In this document: positions 1-8,453 of the stretch, piece after piece | Layout: each line of letters opens with the position of its first letter | Position numbering within the stretch: the first letter of the stretch is position 1 | DNA from: Acetobacter sp. DsW_063 | GTDB lineage: Bacteria > Pseudomonadota > Alphaproteobacteria > Acetobacterales > Acetobacteraceae | Assembly: GCF_002153745.1 (NCBI RefSeq) | Contig: NZ_JOPL01000031.1 | Span: 1 to 44,581 of the forward strand | Direction: 5' to 3' | DNA: 44,581 bases | Made by a program: the position numbers and the translations under genes | Notes under the pieces: model-generated | Told to the model about the DNA's origin: nothing | What the model saw: the letters and a program-made list of their open reading frames with translations, nothing else | Databases searched by the model: none

Positions 1-252
1 GGAATCACACAGAACAGGTCAGAGCCAAGGGGCTTTTCAAACCCTCCATCTGCGTCCGGTGTCCTGAATACAGGAAAGTTGCTCCTGCGACGGGTCAGGG
101 GGGGGGGCGAAGCCGTCTGTTTGCGCCGCGCCAAGTAAGGCAACCCCCTCGCACCGCCCAGCACCTCTTCGTGTTGAGTTCATAGTGCTTGCTGGCCCTG
201 AGGCATCGTGACAAATCATTCGGAAGGGCCTGTAACCAGCGCCGCGCGAGGC
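1..252. other. left-edge region without a recognised gene
   Basis: I see no convincing gene in this stretch. It contains an uninterrupted run of ten G at 98-107 and a short inverted repeat, TCCTG/CAGGA, at 62-75. Open frames here are short and have no recognisable motif. Whether a hut gene or an insertion remnant lies further left cannot be judged from this window. Confidence 0.4.
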
Positions 253-1053
253 TTAACCCTCTGGCGTCCAGGAGAGCAATGCCTCGAGCAGCCCGTTGAT
301 GGCTTCCTGCAGACGCGCGCCTTTCGTCGCATCCGCAAGCCATGGGTCATCCTCGCTGGTCAGATAGGTAGATTGCGCGATCTCCAGCTGGACCGCGTGC
401 ACGCCCGTCTCTGGCGTGCCGTAATGACGCGTTGTGTAGCCTCCACGAAACCGCCCGTTCAAAACATGCGTGTAATCGGGCGACATTCCGACCTGCCCCA
501 TCACGGCATTCGACAAGGAGGCTGCGCAGGACGCGCCGCTATTGGTGCCAACGTTCAGGTCCGGCAGCACGCCCTCGAACAGTCGTGCAACCTGCGAACG
601 GATCGAATGTGCGTCCCACAGGATCGCCCACCCATGCTTTGCTCTCAGCCGTTTGAGTTCCGCAGTAACGGCGTCATGGTAGGGGCGCCAGTAAGCCTCC
701 GTCCGTTGCGCGATTTCGTCCCCGCCAGGCGCCTCTCCTTCGAGATAGATCGGAGTCCCGTCGAAGGTCAGATGTGGCGCAAGGCCGGTGCTCGGTCGTC
801 CAGGATAGAGCGCCGCATCATCGGCGCCGCGATTCAGATCGACGACATATCGCGAGTAATGGGCGGTAAGGACGCCGACCCCACGCAGCGCTGCTCCGGT
901 GTAGAGATCCGGCATGTACCAGTCCGTGTCAGGAAGGCGCAGTCCGCGCGCCGTCATGCGGGCCTCCATGCCCGGCGCAAGGGCCGTACCTGCGTGTGGG
1001 ATGGTGACCAGAACGGGGCTTGAGCCCGGCGTCAGTGTGAAGACTGGAGGCAT
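253..1053 (-). CDS. hutG: N-formylglutamate deformylase (HutG)
   Basis: This 266-residue protein fits the N-formylglutamate amidohydrolase family, which hydrolyses N-formyl-L-glutamate to glutamate and formate in the cytoplasm, the last step of the HutF-type histidine pathway. Family motifs visible are TIPHAGT near residue 18, DLNRGADDAALY, WDAHSI, and the C-terminal GGYTTRHYG followed by VQLEIAQSTYL. The length is normal for the family. The ATG at 1051-1053 is preceded by GGGAG about 10 bases upstream. The gene lies 76 bp downstream of hutF on the same strand, so the two are probably cotranscribed. The short AT-rich gap between them contains a CATATG and could also hold a local promoter. Family assignment is firm. 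Confidence 0.93.
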   Translation of the reverse strand: MPPVFTLTPGSSPVLVTIPHAGTALAPGMEARMTARGLRLPDTDWYMPDLYTGAALRGVGVLTAHYSRYVVDLNRGADDAALYPGRPSTGLAPHLTFDGTPIYLEGEAPGGDEIAQRTEAYWRPYHDAVTAELKRLRAKHGWAILWDAHSIRSQVARLFEGVLPDLNVGTNSGASCAASLSNAVMGQVGMSPDYTHVLNGRFRGGYTTRHYGTPETGVHAVQLEIAQSTYLTSEDDPWLADATKGARLQEAINGLLEALLSWTPEG

Positions 1054-1129
1054 AATCCTGTCGCTCCCGATTCTTTCATATGATATAAAATTATTTTCTC
1101 AATTTGAGTAAAGCCTGCGGCCCCTTGCG

Positions 1130-2521
1130 TCACTCTTCCAGCAACGCGGCGGCGGTCATGTTAAAGCGTTCCCGCGCAGCGTCCTGCAGAGGGTGGCGCC
1201 CGTCACACACCAGCCACTCTCCAGCGCACATGACATCACGGATCGGTAAGGCCGTTCCCGCGAAAATCGCGGCGTCGAGGATCGCATCTCCCGTCAGTCC
1301 GGGAAGCGACAGCCGCGCAGCGTCGAGTGTGCAGAGATCTGCTCTTGCGCCGACTGTGATTCCCCAGAGCGTATCGCCGCCCGCGAGAAGCCCGCAGGCC
1401 TGCGCGCCGCCTTGCGCCGCCGCCCGATAGAGTGCTGCGCCTGTCGAACCGACCTCGCCTTCCGGCAGGCCGAGGCAGCGCTGTCGCCGACTGAGTCTCT
1501 GTCCGTATTCGAGCAGGCGCAGTTCTTCGCCTGGGCTGATCAGCACGTTGCTGTCTGACCCCACACCCCACGCGCCCTTGCGTGTGATGTAGTCCTGAAA
1601 GGGGAAAAATCCGTCGCCCAGATTGGCTTCCGTGATCGGGCACAGTCCGGCGACGGCGCGACTGTCTGCGGCTCGCGCGGTCTCCACGGCGTCCATATGG
1701 GTTGCATGGACAAGGCACCACCGATCATCCACAGGCGCGTTGTCGAGCAGGTAGGAGACCGGGCGCGCGCCTGTCGCTGCGAGACATTCATCTACTTCAC
1801 GCGTCTGCTCCGCGACGTGGATATGGACGGGGCCGCCATGGACCCGCCGTTCTGTAAGGCGCGCAGCGTCAGCGATATCGACGGCGCGCAGGGAATGCAG
1901 GCCGAGCCCGACGACAAGACGACTGTCGCCCACAGCGCCTGCCGCCCGCTCAGCAATCTCCATGATGGTCTCCGCGCTGGTCGCGAAGCGGCGCTGGTCA
2001 CTCTGTAGCCCAGCCGCCCCGAAACCGGAGCGGGCGTATAGCGTGGGAAGCAGCGTCAGCCCGATCCCGACATCCCGCGCCGCAGCGATCAACTGGACGG
2101 ACATCTCGGCAGGGTTCGCGTATGGCGCGCCGTCGGGCGCGTGGTGCAGGTAGTGGAATTCAGCGACCTGCGTATACCCGGCGCGAAGCATCTCGATATA
2201 CAGATGTGTCGCAATGGTTCGCATGTCGTCAGGGCTGATCCGCAGCGCCAGACGATACATCAACGTGCGCCACGTCCAGAACGTATCCGCCGGATTCTGA
2301 CGGCGTTCGGTCAGGCCCGCCATGGCGCGCTGGAACGCGTGAGAATGCAGGTTGGGCATCGACGGAATCGCGACATCCGCCCGCCAGTCGACGCCATCGG
2401 GTGTCGCATCAGGCGCGATATGTGCAAAACGTCCGTTTTCATCCGTCGCGATCCGCACGTTACAGCGCCATCCTTCGGGCAGGAGGGCTTGTTTCACGAA
2501 TCCGATGCGGGTTTGCGTCAT
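1130..2521 (-). CDS. hutF: formimidoylglutamate deiminase (HutF)
   Basis: HutF belongs to the amidohydrolase superfamily and converts N-formimino-L-glutamate to N-formyl-L-glutamate plus ammonia, which HutG then uses. The 463-residue product shows the N-terminal metal motif NLHSHAFQRAMAG near residue 75, then HVAEQTREVDEC and, later, GSDSNV with the metal-binding Asp. I chose the ATG at 2519-2521 (protein start MTQTRIG), where the family usually begins; an upstream in-frame start would only add an arginine-rich, non-conserved 14 residues. It is divergent from hutI across a 134-bp control region with possible HutC sites. Presence of hutF beside hutG marks the five-step Hut route rather than the formiminoglutamase route. 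Confidence 0.94.
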   Translation of the reverse strand: MTQTRIGFVKQALLPEGWRCNVRIATDENGRFAHIAPDATPDGVDWRADVAIPSMPNLHSHAFQRAMAGLTERRQNPADTFWTWRTLMYRLALRISPDDMRTIATHLYIEMLRAGYTQVAEFHYLHHAPDGAPYANPAEMSVQLIAAARDVGIGLTLLPTLYARSGFGAAGLQSDQRRFATSAETIMEIAERAAGAVGDSRLVVGLGLHSLRAVDIADAARLTERRVHGGPVHIHVAEQTREVDECLAATGARPVSYLLDNAPVDDRWCLVHATHMDAVETARAADSRAVAGLCPITEANLGDGFFPFQDYITRKGAWGVGSDSNVLISPGEELRLLEYGQRLSRRQRCLGLPEGEVGSTGAALYRAAAQGGAQACGLLAGGDTLWGITVGARADLCTLDAARLSLPGLTGDAILDAAIFAGTALPIRDVMCAGEWLVCDGRHPLQDAARERFNMTAAALLEE

Positions 2522-2655
2522 GCCGGTGCGTCCGCTTTTTCTGTCGTTGCGTAAACGCACCATAGCTGCTTCGATGGGGTTGTATAGACTTACCTAGAGT
2601 TTTACCGAAGACGTTCCATGCGCATGGTGTATCGCGCAAGGGCTTTGTAAACAGG
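2522..2655. promoter_or_regulatory. hutF/hutI divergent promoter region with candidate HutC operators
   Basis: This gap separates the divergent hutF and hutI genes. It contains a perfect palindrome TGCGT-AA-ACGCA at 2548-2559 and, at 2580-2591, TTGTATAGACTT. The latter resembles the TGTA-centred operators known for HutC repressors in other proteobacteria. Since hutC is the fourth gene of the cluster, autogenous control here is likely. The operator assignment is inference from motif similarity only. Confidence 0.4.
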
Positions 2656-3930
2656 ATGACGACGATGTGGGACAGGCTCTGGATAGGCGTTCATCTCGCG
2701 ACGCTCGACCCGACGGCGACCCAGGATGCTTATGGCTGCATACGCGACGGCGCGATTGCGTCGCGCGACGGGCGGATTATCTGGCTCGGGCGGCGACAGG
2801 ACTTGCCGGATGCGCCTGAATCTCTGGCGCGTGAGGTCATCACCTGCAGCGTCGGAATTCACGCCGAAGATCTGGTCGGGGCGCGTATGCCGTGGGTGAC
2901 GCCGGGCCTCATCGACGCGCACACACATCTTGTTTTTGCCGGGGATCGCAGTGCGGAGTTCGAACAACGCCTGAATGGCGTGAGCTATGAGGAAATCGCC
3001 CGGTCTGGCGGTGGCATCGCATCAACTGTGCGCGCCACGCGAACTGCGAGCGAAGAGGAGTTGCTGGAAATCGCGCTTCGCCGCACGCAGGTGATGATTG
3101 CCGCCGGAACCACGACAATTGAGATCAAGTCCGGATATGGACTGACGCTGGCGGACGAGGTCAAACAGCTGCGCGTGGCGCGCGCCGTCGGCGAAAGATT
3201 GCCGGTGCGCGTGCACACGACGTTCCTTGGCGCCCACGCCCTGCCGCCGGAATTCGCCGGACGACAGGACGACTACGTCACGCATCTGGTTGAAGATATG
3301 CTGCCCGAAATCGCGCGGCTCGGCCTCGCGGACAGCGTGGACGCATTCTGCGAGAGCATCGCCTTCACAGCGCCGCAAGTGGATCGACTGTTCGCCGCTG
3401 CGCGCGAACTTGGCTTGCCGGTCCGGCTGCATGCCGATCAATTGTCCGATGGCGGCGGAGCGTCGCTGGCTGCGAAGTATCGGGCGCTCTCGGCCGACCA
3501 TGTTGAATATGTGGGAGAAGAGGGCGCCGCCGCATTGGCGGAGGCAGGCACGGTCGCCATGCTGCTGCCCGGCGCGTTCTATTTCATCCGTGAAACGCAG
3601 GCGCCGCCTGTCGATCTTTTCCGGCGTTGCGGCGTGCCGATGGGGCTGGCTACAGATTGCAACCCCGGCACGTCGCCATTATCCAGCCTGACGGCGACGA
3701 TGAATCTCGCCTCCGTGCTGTTCAGGTTGACGCCGGAGGAGGCTCTGAAAGCCGTGACCCGGATCGCCGCGCAGGCGCTCGGCATGTGCGGCGATATCGG
3801 CGTTCTTTCTACAGGCAGTTTTGCAGACTTCGTGCTCTGGGACGTGACCGGTCCACATGAACTGTCCTACTGGATCGGTGGCGTGACCCCGATCGCACGC
3901 GTTTTTGGAGGCGTTCCCGATGGCGTCTGA
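2656..3930 (+). CDS. hutI: imidazolonepropionase (HutI)
   Basis: HutI hydrolyses 4-imidazolone-5-propanoate to N-formimino-L-glutamate, the HutF substrate. The 424-residue sequence has the amidohydrolase signatures: [12 protein letters not shown] (metal ligands) near residue 93, [18 protein letters not shown], and ATDCNPGT near the C-terminus. Two starts are possible, ATG at 2656 or ATG at 2665 (protein MWDRLW). The AGGA at 2653-2656 is better spaced for 2665, so the true protein may be three residues shorter. The gene overlaps hutC by 11 bp, indicating translational coupling. Family assignment is firm. Confidence 0.94.
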   Translation: MTTMWDRLWIGVHLATLDPTATQDAYGCIRDGAIASRDGRIIWLGRRQDLPDAPESLAREVITCSVGIHAEDLVGARMPWVTPGLIDAHTHLVFAGDRSAEFEQRLNGVSYEEIARSGGGIASTVRATRTASEEELLEIALRRTQVMIAAGTTTIEIKSGYGLTLADEVKQLRVARAVGERLPVRVHTTFLGAHALPPEFAGRQDDYVTHLVEDMLPEIARLGLADSVDAFCESIAFTAPQVDRLFAAARELGLPVRLHADQLSDGGGASLAAKYRALSADHVEYVGEEGAAALAEAGTVAMLLPGAFYFIRETQAPPVDLFRRCGVPMGLATDCNPGTSPLSSLTATMNLASVLFRLTPEEALKAVTRIAAQALGMCGDIGVLSTGSFADFVLWDVTGPHELSYWIGGVTPIARVFGGVPDGV

Positions 3931-4681
3931 TACGGACACCCTTCCGCGCCGTACCGTGTCGCCGGACCTGACGGCTGCGCGCCCTGCTTCCCGCTACGAG
4001 CAGGTGAAACACTACATCACCGAGCGGATCGCCTCGGGCGAGTGGGGCGTCGGTTCGCGTCTGCCATCTGAAAATGAACTGGTGGAAACGCTCGGCGTCT
4101 CCCGGATGACCGTGCATCGCGCTCTGCGCGAACTCATGGGCGAGGGGATCGTCACGCGCGCCCAGGGCGTGGGCACGTTTGTCGCCCGACCGGCGCCAAG
4201 GGCTGAGGTGCTCGAGCTTCGTGACATCGCCGACGATATTCAGGCGGGTGGGGGACGGCACCGATCACGCGTCGTATTGCTGGAGACGATCCGCGCTGAT
4301 GGGCATCTCGCCCTCGCTTTTGACCAGCGGCCGGGCGTCAAGCTGTTCCACTCGGTGCTGATCCATTACGAGGACGACACGCCCCTGCAGATTGAGGAGC
4401 GTTTTGTGTCTCCGCATTTTGCGCCGGACTATCTCGATCAGGATTTCGCCACGACCCATCCTCATCGGTATCTGTTTCAGATCTCGCCTCCGCACGAGGT
4501 CGAGCACGTCATCTTCGCCGTGACGCCGGAAGCGGATCAGCAAGCCCTCCTTGAACTCGACGGCCCAGAAGCGTGCCTGCAACTGGTGCGCCGAACCTGG
4601 GTCGATGGACGCGTGGTGATGCGTGGCGTGTTCACGTATCCTGGCAGCCGCTACAGTTTTGGCGGACGACGGCAGACCTGA
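3920..4681 (+). CDS. hutC: GntR-family histidine utilization repressor (HutC)
   Basis: HutC is a GntR/HutC-subfamily repressor that releases hut promoters when urocanate binds. The 253-residue protein has an N-terminal winged helix at about residues 22-90 (YEQVKHYI, then [24 protein letters not shown] and GVGTFVARP), followed by a UTRA ligand-binding domain containing [20 protein letters not shown]. The ATG at 3920 is preceded by GGAGG at 3907-3911, inside the end of hutI, with which it overlaps by 11 bp. An in-frame TTG at 3905 is less likely. It presumably represses the divergent hutF/hutI promoters. What the cluster lacks here is hutH and hutU. Confidence 0.92.
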   Translation: MASDTDTLPRRTVSPDLTAARPASRYEQVKHYITERIASGEWGVGSRLPSENELVETLGVSRMTVHRALRELMGEGIVTRAQGVGTFVARPAPRAEVLELRDIADDIQAGGGRHRSRVVLLETIRADGHLALAFDQRPGVKLFHSVLIHYEDDTPLQIEERFVSPHFAPDYLDQDFATTHPHRYLFQISPPHEVEHVIFAVTPEADQQALLELDGPEACLQLVRRTWVDGRVVMRGVFTYPGSRYSFGGRRQT

Positions 4682-4722
4682 TCCGCAACGTCGTCATCAG
4701 GCAATCAGGGAGATTCCAGCGT

Positions 4723-5196
4723 ATGAGTCTTGAGTCCGTTCGCGCCTTCTTCGCCGAACACGCGCCCGACATCGCGCCCGTCGTGATGGAGGCGAGCACG
4801 GCGACCGTGTCGGAGGCCGCGCAGACGCTCGGCGTGGAAGACGGGCAGATCGCCAAGACGCTGGCGATAAAGGTCGGCGACGAACGCCTGCTTGTCGTTA
4901 TGGCGGGCACGGGCCGTCTGGACAATCGCAAGACCAAGGCCGCGTTCGGTGACCGTCCTCGCATGCTTCCGCCCGATGAGGTGCTTGAATTGACCAGTCA
5001 CCCTGTTGGCGGCGTCTGCCCTTTTGGTCTGCCGCAACCCTTGCGCGTATGCTGCGATATTTCGTTGCGTCGGTATGCCGAGGTCTGGCCGGCGGCGGGT
5101 TCAACCACCAGTTCGGTCTGCCTGACGCCTGAACGCCTGGCTGAATTGGTGAACGGAGAATGGGTCGATGTGTGTCAGGCTGTCGCTGACGCGTGA
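4723..5196 (+). CDS. YbaK/EbsC-type aminoacyl-tRNA editing domain protein
   Basis: The 157-residue protein matches the YbaK/ProX deacylase fold, whose members hydrolyse mischarged tRNAs, typically Ala- or Cys-tRNA(Pro). Typical features are EASTATVSEAAQTLGVEDGQIAKTLAIK (a helix, then the conserved Lys), a DNRKTKAAFG loop, and the GGVCPFGLP motif near residue 102. The ATG at 4723 has CAGGGA upstream at 4706-4711. It follows hutC by 41 bp on the same strand and may be transcribed with it, though no functional link to histidine use is evident. A second, more standard YbaK homologue lies at 41828-42310. Substrate specificity cannot be read from sequence. Confidence 0.85.
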   Translation: MSLESVRAFFAEHAPDIAPVVMEASTATVSEAAQTLGVEDGQIAKTLAIKVGDERLLVVMAGTGRLDNRKTKAAFGDRPRMLPPDEVLELTSHPVGGVCPFGLPQPLRVCCDISLRRYAEVWPAAGSTTSSVCLTPERLAELVNGEWVDVCQAVADA

Positions 5197-5643
5197 TCAA
5201 AGATATTTCACGTAATAATATTACGCAGTGTAAAATGGAGGTCGGGCGTCGAGCGGGTCGGACGTAGATACAGCGAACGACTCCAATCTTCTGGCGGAAA
5301 AATCTGGAGGCAGAGATATTCCTGTTTATTTCCAAAGGGAAAACGAACGAAATTCATATCTGAAATAATATAATGTGATTCCGTTCTGCCTGCGCAGAAA
5401 GTATTCATTTTCTAAAAATGCATTCCTCGCGGCGTTCAGCGTCGCCTTGCTTCCCGTTTGCCCGATACCAAACGGAGCAATCCGACGCCCTCTCCGTCAA
5501 GAACTGCCCGCCCGGAGTTGGTTACATGTTGGCTCAAGGATGTGCTGGCGGCGCTCTTCATACAAATTGATTTATTGGCCGTCTCAGCAGGAGCAAAGCT
5601 CATTCGTTCCAAATCCGCAGTATCAAATTACGGCTCTAAACAT
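5197..5643. other. 447-bp AT-richer intergenic region
   Basis: This gap lies between two converging transcription units and I find no gene in it. It has a small perfect inverted repeat, CGTAAT-AAT-ATTACG, at 5211-5225, only 15 bases after the stop of the editing-domain gene. No T-tract follows, so it is not a convincing terminator. A weaker TTTCC/GGAAA hairpin lies near 5330. Nothing else is recognised. Confidence 0.4.
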
Positions 5644-6396
5644 TTAAGCTGCGACAGCAGTTGCATCCGCTTCCACGCTGACCATTACGCGCGCATCCGC
5701 CGACCGGATAACCATAGCCTGTGTCGTCGGTAATTCGATCATCCGTTCGGGACGGCCAGCCATGAAACGGTCAACAGCGTTCCGGACACCCGGAATGATT
5801 GAGTAATCGTGCGTGATAAGTATGCCCCCCGGAAGCATGCGCGGATAAAAAAACTCCAGACCAGCAAAGGTCGCGCCTTCAAGGTCAACATCCAGATGCA
5901 CAAAAGAGAATCGCAAATTTTCCAAGCCTGCCGTGCTGGCTGGAAACACGCCCTGATGAAAATGAACGCCCTTGTATCCCTTCAACACATTCTGGACTTC
6001 GGCCAGAGTTCCTCGAAATTCACCTTTTCGGAAAGTGCCCAGTTCTGCACCGGAAGGTTTTGGGAGACCTGAGAAAGTGTCGAACAGATGCAGGGGCGTG
6101 GTCCCTTTCACGGAACACAGCAGACGCGCCGAGCAACCTTTGTAGACCCCGAATTCTGCGAACGCGCCACCATGCTCCGCCTGCGCCTGCGCCAACGCAT
6201 GCAACATAAAGGATTCATCGCCGCTGAGCAGGGAGTCCGCCTTCCTGCGGCACGACTCTATGGTGTCGATGACCTGTTTCGATTTATGGCCGCGCAACAA
6301 GGTGAGTTGAAGACGCGTCTGAATGTCGGATGACAGGAAACGAAGAACTTTGTTGCGACTTACAATCCGTCTAAGCCGTTCGTTTCGCATCCACAT
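5644..6396 (-). CDS. TylF/MycF-family SAM-dependent O-methyltransferase
   Basis: The 250-residue protein resembles the TylF (macrocin O-methyltransferase) family, which binds SAM and a divalent metal. Visible features are the SAM-binding stretch AFAEFGVYKGCSARLL near residue 77, LFDTFSGLP, the acidic metal-binding FVHLDVDLEGA near residue 163, and GGILITHDYS. The ATG at 6394-6396 is preceded by a purine-rich GGGGGAA. The gene lies 23 bp downstream of gpsA and probably belongs to the rlmJ-gpsA transcript. Many family members act on sugars in surface polysaccharides or natural products, but no such cluster is adjacent, so the substrate is unknown. Confidence 0.8.
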   Translation of the reverse strand: MWMRNERLRRIVSRNKVLRFLSSDIQTRLQLTLLRGHKSKQVIDTIESCRRKADSLLSGDESFMLHALAQAQAEHGGAFAEFGVYKGCSARLLCSVKGTTPLHLFDTFSGLPKPSGAELGTFRKGEFRGTLAEVQNVLKGYKGVHFHQGVFPASTAGLENLRFSFVHLDVDLEGATFAGLEFFYPRMLPGGILITHDYSIIPGVRNAVDRFMAGRPERMIELPTTQAMVIRSADARVMVSVEADATAVAA

Positions 6397-6419
6397 CCGC
6401 GTCTTCCCCCTTATCTGAC

Positions 6420-7391
6420 TCAGGCCATGCGCCCCGCTTCGCTTCCTGCCGGTCGAGACAACAGACGTTCGATAACATCGGTCAAAAGACTGCGCCCTTC
6501 GACCAGATCAGCTACCGCTTCAATCACCGGAACCGCCACGTCATGCCGCTTCGCAAGAGCCAGAAGGGCGCCGGAGGTGGCCACGCCTTCCGCCACGCCT
6601 GCTGGTGAATTCAAAGATTCTGCAAGCGTCATGCCTTTACCCAACGCGGAGCCAACACGAAAGTTGCGGGAGGCGCCCCCGGTGCAGGTGAGCAGCAGGT
6701 CGCCCACGCCTGCAAGACCCGCCAGCGTCTCTGGGCGTCCGCCCAATGCGGCGGCCAGACGCCCGATTTCGGCCAATCCGCGCGTCACCAGCGCCGCGCG
6801 CGCATTTTCGCCCAGACCTGCGCCAATCGCCGCCCCGGCTGCTATCGCGATCACGTTCTTCGCGGCGCCACCAAGCTGCACCCCGACAATGTCGTCGCTG
6901 TCATAGAGACGAAACCGAGGCGTCGTCAGCAGATCGCCGAGAGCGCGAGCAAGACTCGCCTTCCGTGCTGCGATCACCGCCGCCGCAGGCAAACATGCCG
7001 CGATTTCATGCGCAAAATTCGGTCCGGACAACACTGCGCCGGAAACGCCGGGGAGCGCCTCTTCTAGAATCTGAAGAGGAAATCGTAATGTTCCAGGTTC
7101 GACGCCCTTGCAGCACAGGACGACCGGCGCGCCGCTGTTCAGACCGCCCAACACGGCCGGCAGATGCTGCATCGGAACCGCCAGCAGCACCATGTCGGCG
7201 CGCTCCGGCATCCGTCCGCTCACCGACACCGTGTCGGGCAGCGGATATCCCGGCAAACGCGGCATGGCCCCATTCGCCAGACGCGCCGACGGGTCGCGCG
7301 CCCAGAGATGCACCTGCGCGCCCGCTCGCGCGGCCTGCAAAGCCAGCGCCAGCCCCCACGACCCGGCGCCGATCACAGCGATATGCTTCAT
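6420..7391 (-). CDS. gpsA: NAD(P)-dependent glycerol-3-phosphate dehydrogenase (GpsA)
   Basis: GpsA reduces dihydroxyacetone phosphate to sn-glycerol-3-phosphate for phospholipid synthesis. The 323-residue product begins MKHIAVIGAGSWG with the Rossmann NAD motif, and later has LCCKGVE, SGPNFAHEIA, the catalytic-lysine region GGAAKNVIAIAAGAAIG, and NFRVG near the C-terminus. The ATG at 7389-7391 overlaps the rlmJ stop as ATGA (7388-7391), so the genes are translationally coupled. An upstream in-frame start inside rlmJ is possible but adds only five residues. The length is normal for the family. Confidence 0.95.
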   Translation of the reverse strand: MKHIAVIGAGSWGLALALQAARAGAQVHLWARDPSARLANGAMPRLPGYPLPDTVSVSGRMPERADMVLLAVPMQHLPAVLGGLNSGAPVVLCCKGVEPGTLRFPLQILEEALPGVSGAVLSGPNFAHEIAACLPAAAVIAARKASLARALGDLLTTPRFRLYDSDDIVGVQLGGAAKNVIAIAAGAAIGAGLGENARAALVTRGLAEIGRLAAALGGRPETLAGLAGVGDLLLTCTGGASRNFRVGSALGKGMTLAESLNSPAGVAEGVATSGALLALAKRHDVAVPVIEAVADLVEGRSLLTDVIERLLSRPAGSEAGRMA

Positions 7392-8239
7392 TCCGGCGCG
7401 ACCCATTCAACCTTCGCCTGCGTCTCTCCGCCACCCAGATGGCGGCAAAGCGGCTCAAGCATACTGCGCGCTTCCTCATCGAACTGATAGGGCGGCTGCA
7501 CCACCAGAAGCCCACACCCGTTGAGATGCGAAGGGTCCAGCGGCGGGCGCAGGGTAAATTCAACGTTCAATACGTCGCGCAGCCCCGCATCCCGGATCGT
7601 ATCCAGAAACGCCCGTACAGGCCCGCCATGCTTGATCGGATACCACGCGGCCACCATGCCGGTGGAAAAGCGTGCGCGCGCCTGCGCCACCGCTTGCGCC
7701 AGCCGTGCGAACTCGTCGGTCCGTTCGAACGGCGGGTCGATCAGCGTCAACCCGCGCCTGGCCTGCCTTGGCGGCAACAGGGCACCGATCGCCTCATACC
7801 CGTCGCGATGATGAACCGACACGTTCGGCTTGTTTCGAAACAGGCGTCGCAACACCGCCTGATCTTCCGGATGCAGTTCGCAGCAGACAAGTTCGTCCTG
7901 CGGGCGGAGCAGGCGCGCAACCAGTTCCGGCGAGCCCGGATAATGAAACGCGCCATCCTCCGGCCTCAAACTGGCCCGCACCATATCCAGCCAGGGGCGC
8001 AGCGGCGTCAGTTCCGACGCGTCCTCTGGAATGGCCAGCAGACGCCCGATCCCATCCCGCCATTCGCCCGTGGCCTCCGCCTGAACGCCAGCAAGATCGT
8101 ACCCGCCAATCCCTGCGTGGGTGTCCAGAACCGCAAATGGCGTATCCTTGCGGGTCAGCGCGCCAATCAGCGCGGCCAGCAGGGCGTGCTTCATGCAGTC
8201 GGCGAAGTTGCCAGCGTGGTAAGCGTGTCTATAATTCAC
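7388..8239 (-). CDS. rlmJ: 23S rRNA (adenine-2030-N6)-methyltransferase (RlmJ)
   Basis: RlmJ methylates A2030 of 23S rRNA. The 283-residue protein begins MNYRHAYHAGNFADCMKH, the hallmark of the family, followed by the SAM-binding DTHAGIGGYDL and the catalytic LIDPPFE motif. The start codon is GTG (8237-8239). The first codons lie inside the left attachment repeat of an integrated element, so the present start, ribosome-binding region and promoter were supplied by that element. The displaced 5' end, encoding the same MNYRHAY with synonymous codons, is at 15254-15279. The open frame remains intact and continues into gpsA with a 4-bp overlap. Confidence 0.95.
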   Translation of the reverse strand: MNYRHAYHAGNFADCMKHALLAALIGALTRKDTPFAVLDTHAGIGGYDLAGVQAEATGEWRDGIGRLLAIPEDASELTPLRPWLDMVRASLRPEDGAFHYPGSPELVARLLRPQDELVCCELHPEDQAVLRRLFRNKPNVSVHHRDGYEAIGALLPPRQARRGLTLIDPPFERTDEFARLAQAVAQARARFSTGMVAAWYPIKHGGPVRAFLDTIRDAGLRDVLNVEFTLRPPLDPSHLNGCGLLVVQPPYQFDEEARSMLEPLCRHLGGGETQAKVEWVAPE

Positions 8240-8256
8240 TGAGAAATCACCATAAC
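8218..8256. repeat. left attachment site (attL core) overlapping the rlmJ start
   Basis: This copy of the 39-bp repeat begins GGTAAGCGTGTCT and ends AATCACCATAAC. It matches 15254-15292 except at 8231 and 8234, with the similarity trailing on through TTGTTTTAA. Read on the minus strand it contains the GTG start and codons 1-7 of rlmJ. The two mismatches fall at third codon positions of Tyr3 and Asn2, so both copies code for the same residues. Confidence 0.85.
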
Positions 8257-8453
8257 CTGTTGTTTTAACATGATATTTTCAGGGCTCTTCTCGGCTTGAC
8301 TTACCCGCATACCTACCGCATACCTCGTAAAACGCGTTTCGCACTTCTCAATGAAATCAAACACTTAGGAATTTGCGAATTTTCGCATCCGCATACTTCC
8401 CGCATACCTTTGAGCCACCAAAACGCTGACCCGCATACCTTAGAGACGAGCCG
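8257..8453. promoter_or_regulatory. integrase-proximal arm with five CCGCATAC arm-type sites
   Basis: Between the left core and the integrase gene, a decamer close to CCCGCATACC recurs at 8304-8313, 8315-8324 (ACCGCATACC), 8388-8397 (TCCGCATACT), 8399-8408 and 8430-8439. Two pairs are spaced exactly 11 bp apart, about one helical turn. Such repeats beside a core site are typical arm-type binding sites of tyrosine integrases. The region must also hold the divergent promoters for int and for rlmJ. Further copies occur at 15185-15194 inside the right end and at 15340, 15413 and 15424 beyond the right core. Confidence 0.7.

Noticed and set aside
208..1023. Long plus-strand open frame opposite hutG
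   Set aside because: It lies entirely over hutG, which has clear family motifs; the plus-strand translation is Arg-rich and motif-free.
5211..5225. Intrinsic terminator after the editing-domain gene
   Set aside because: The stem is six AT-rich base pairs and lacks a T-tract.
6746..8242. 498-residue plus-strand open frame opposite gpsA and rlmJ
   Set aside because: Both minus-strand genes have firm family motifs; the opposite frame does not.
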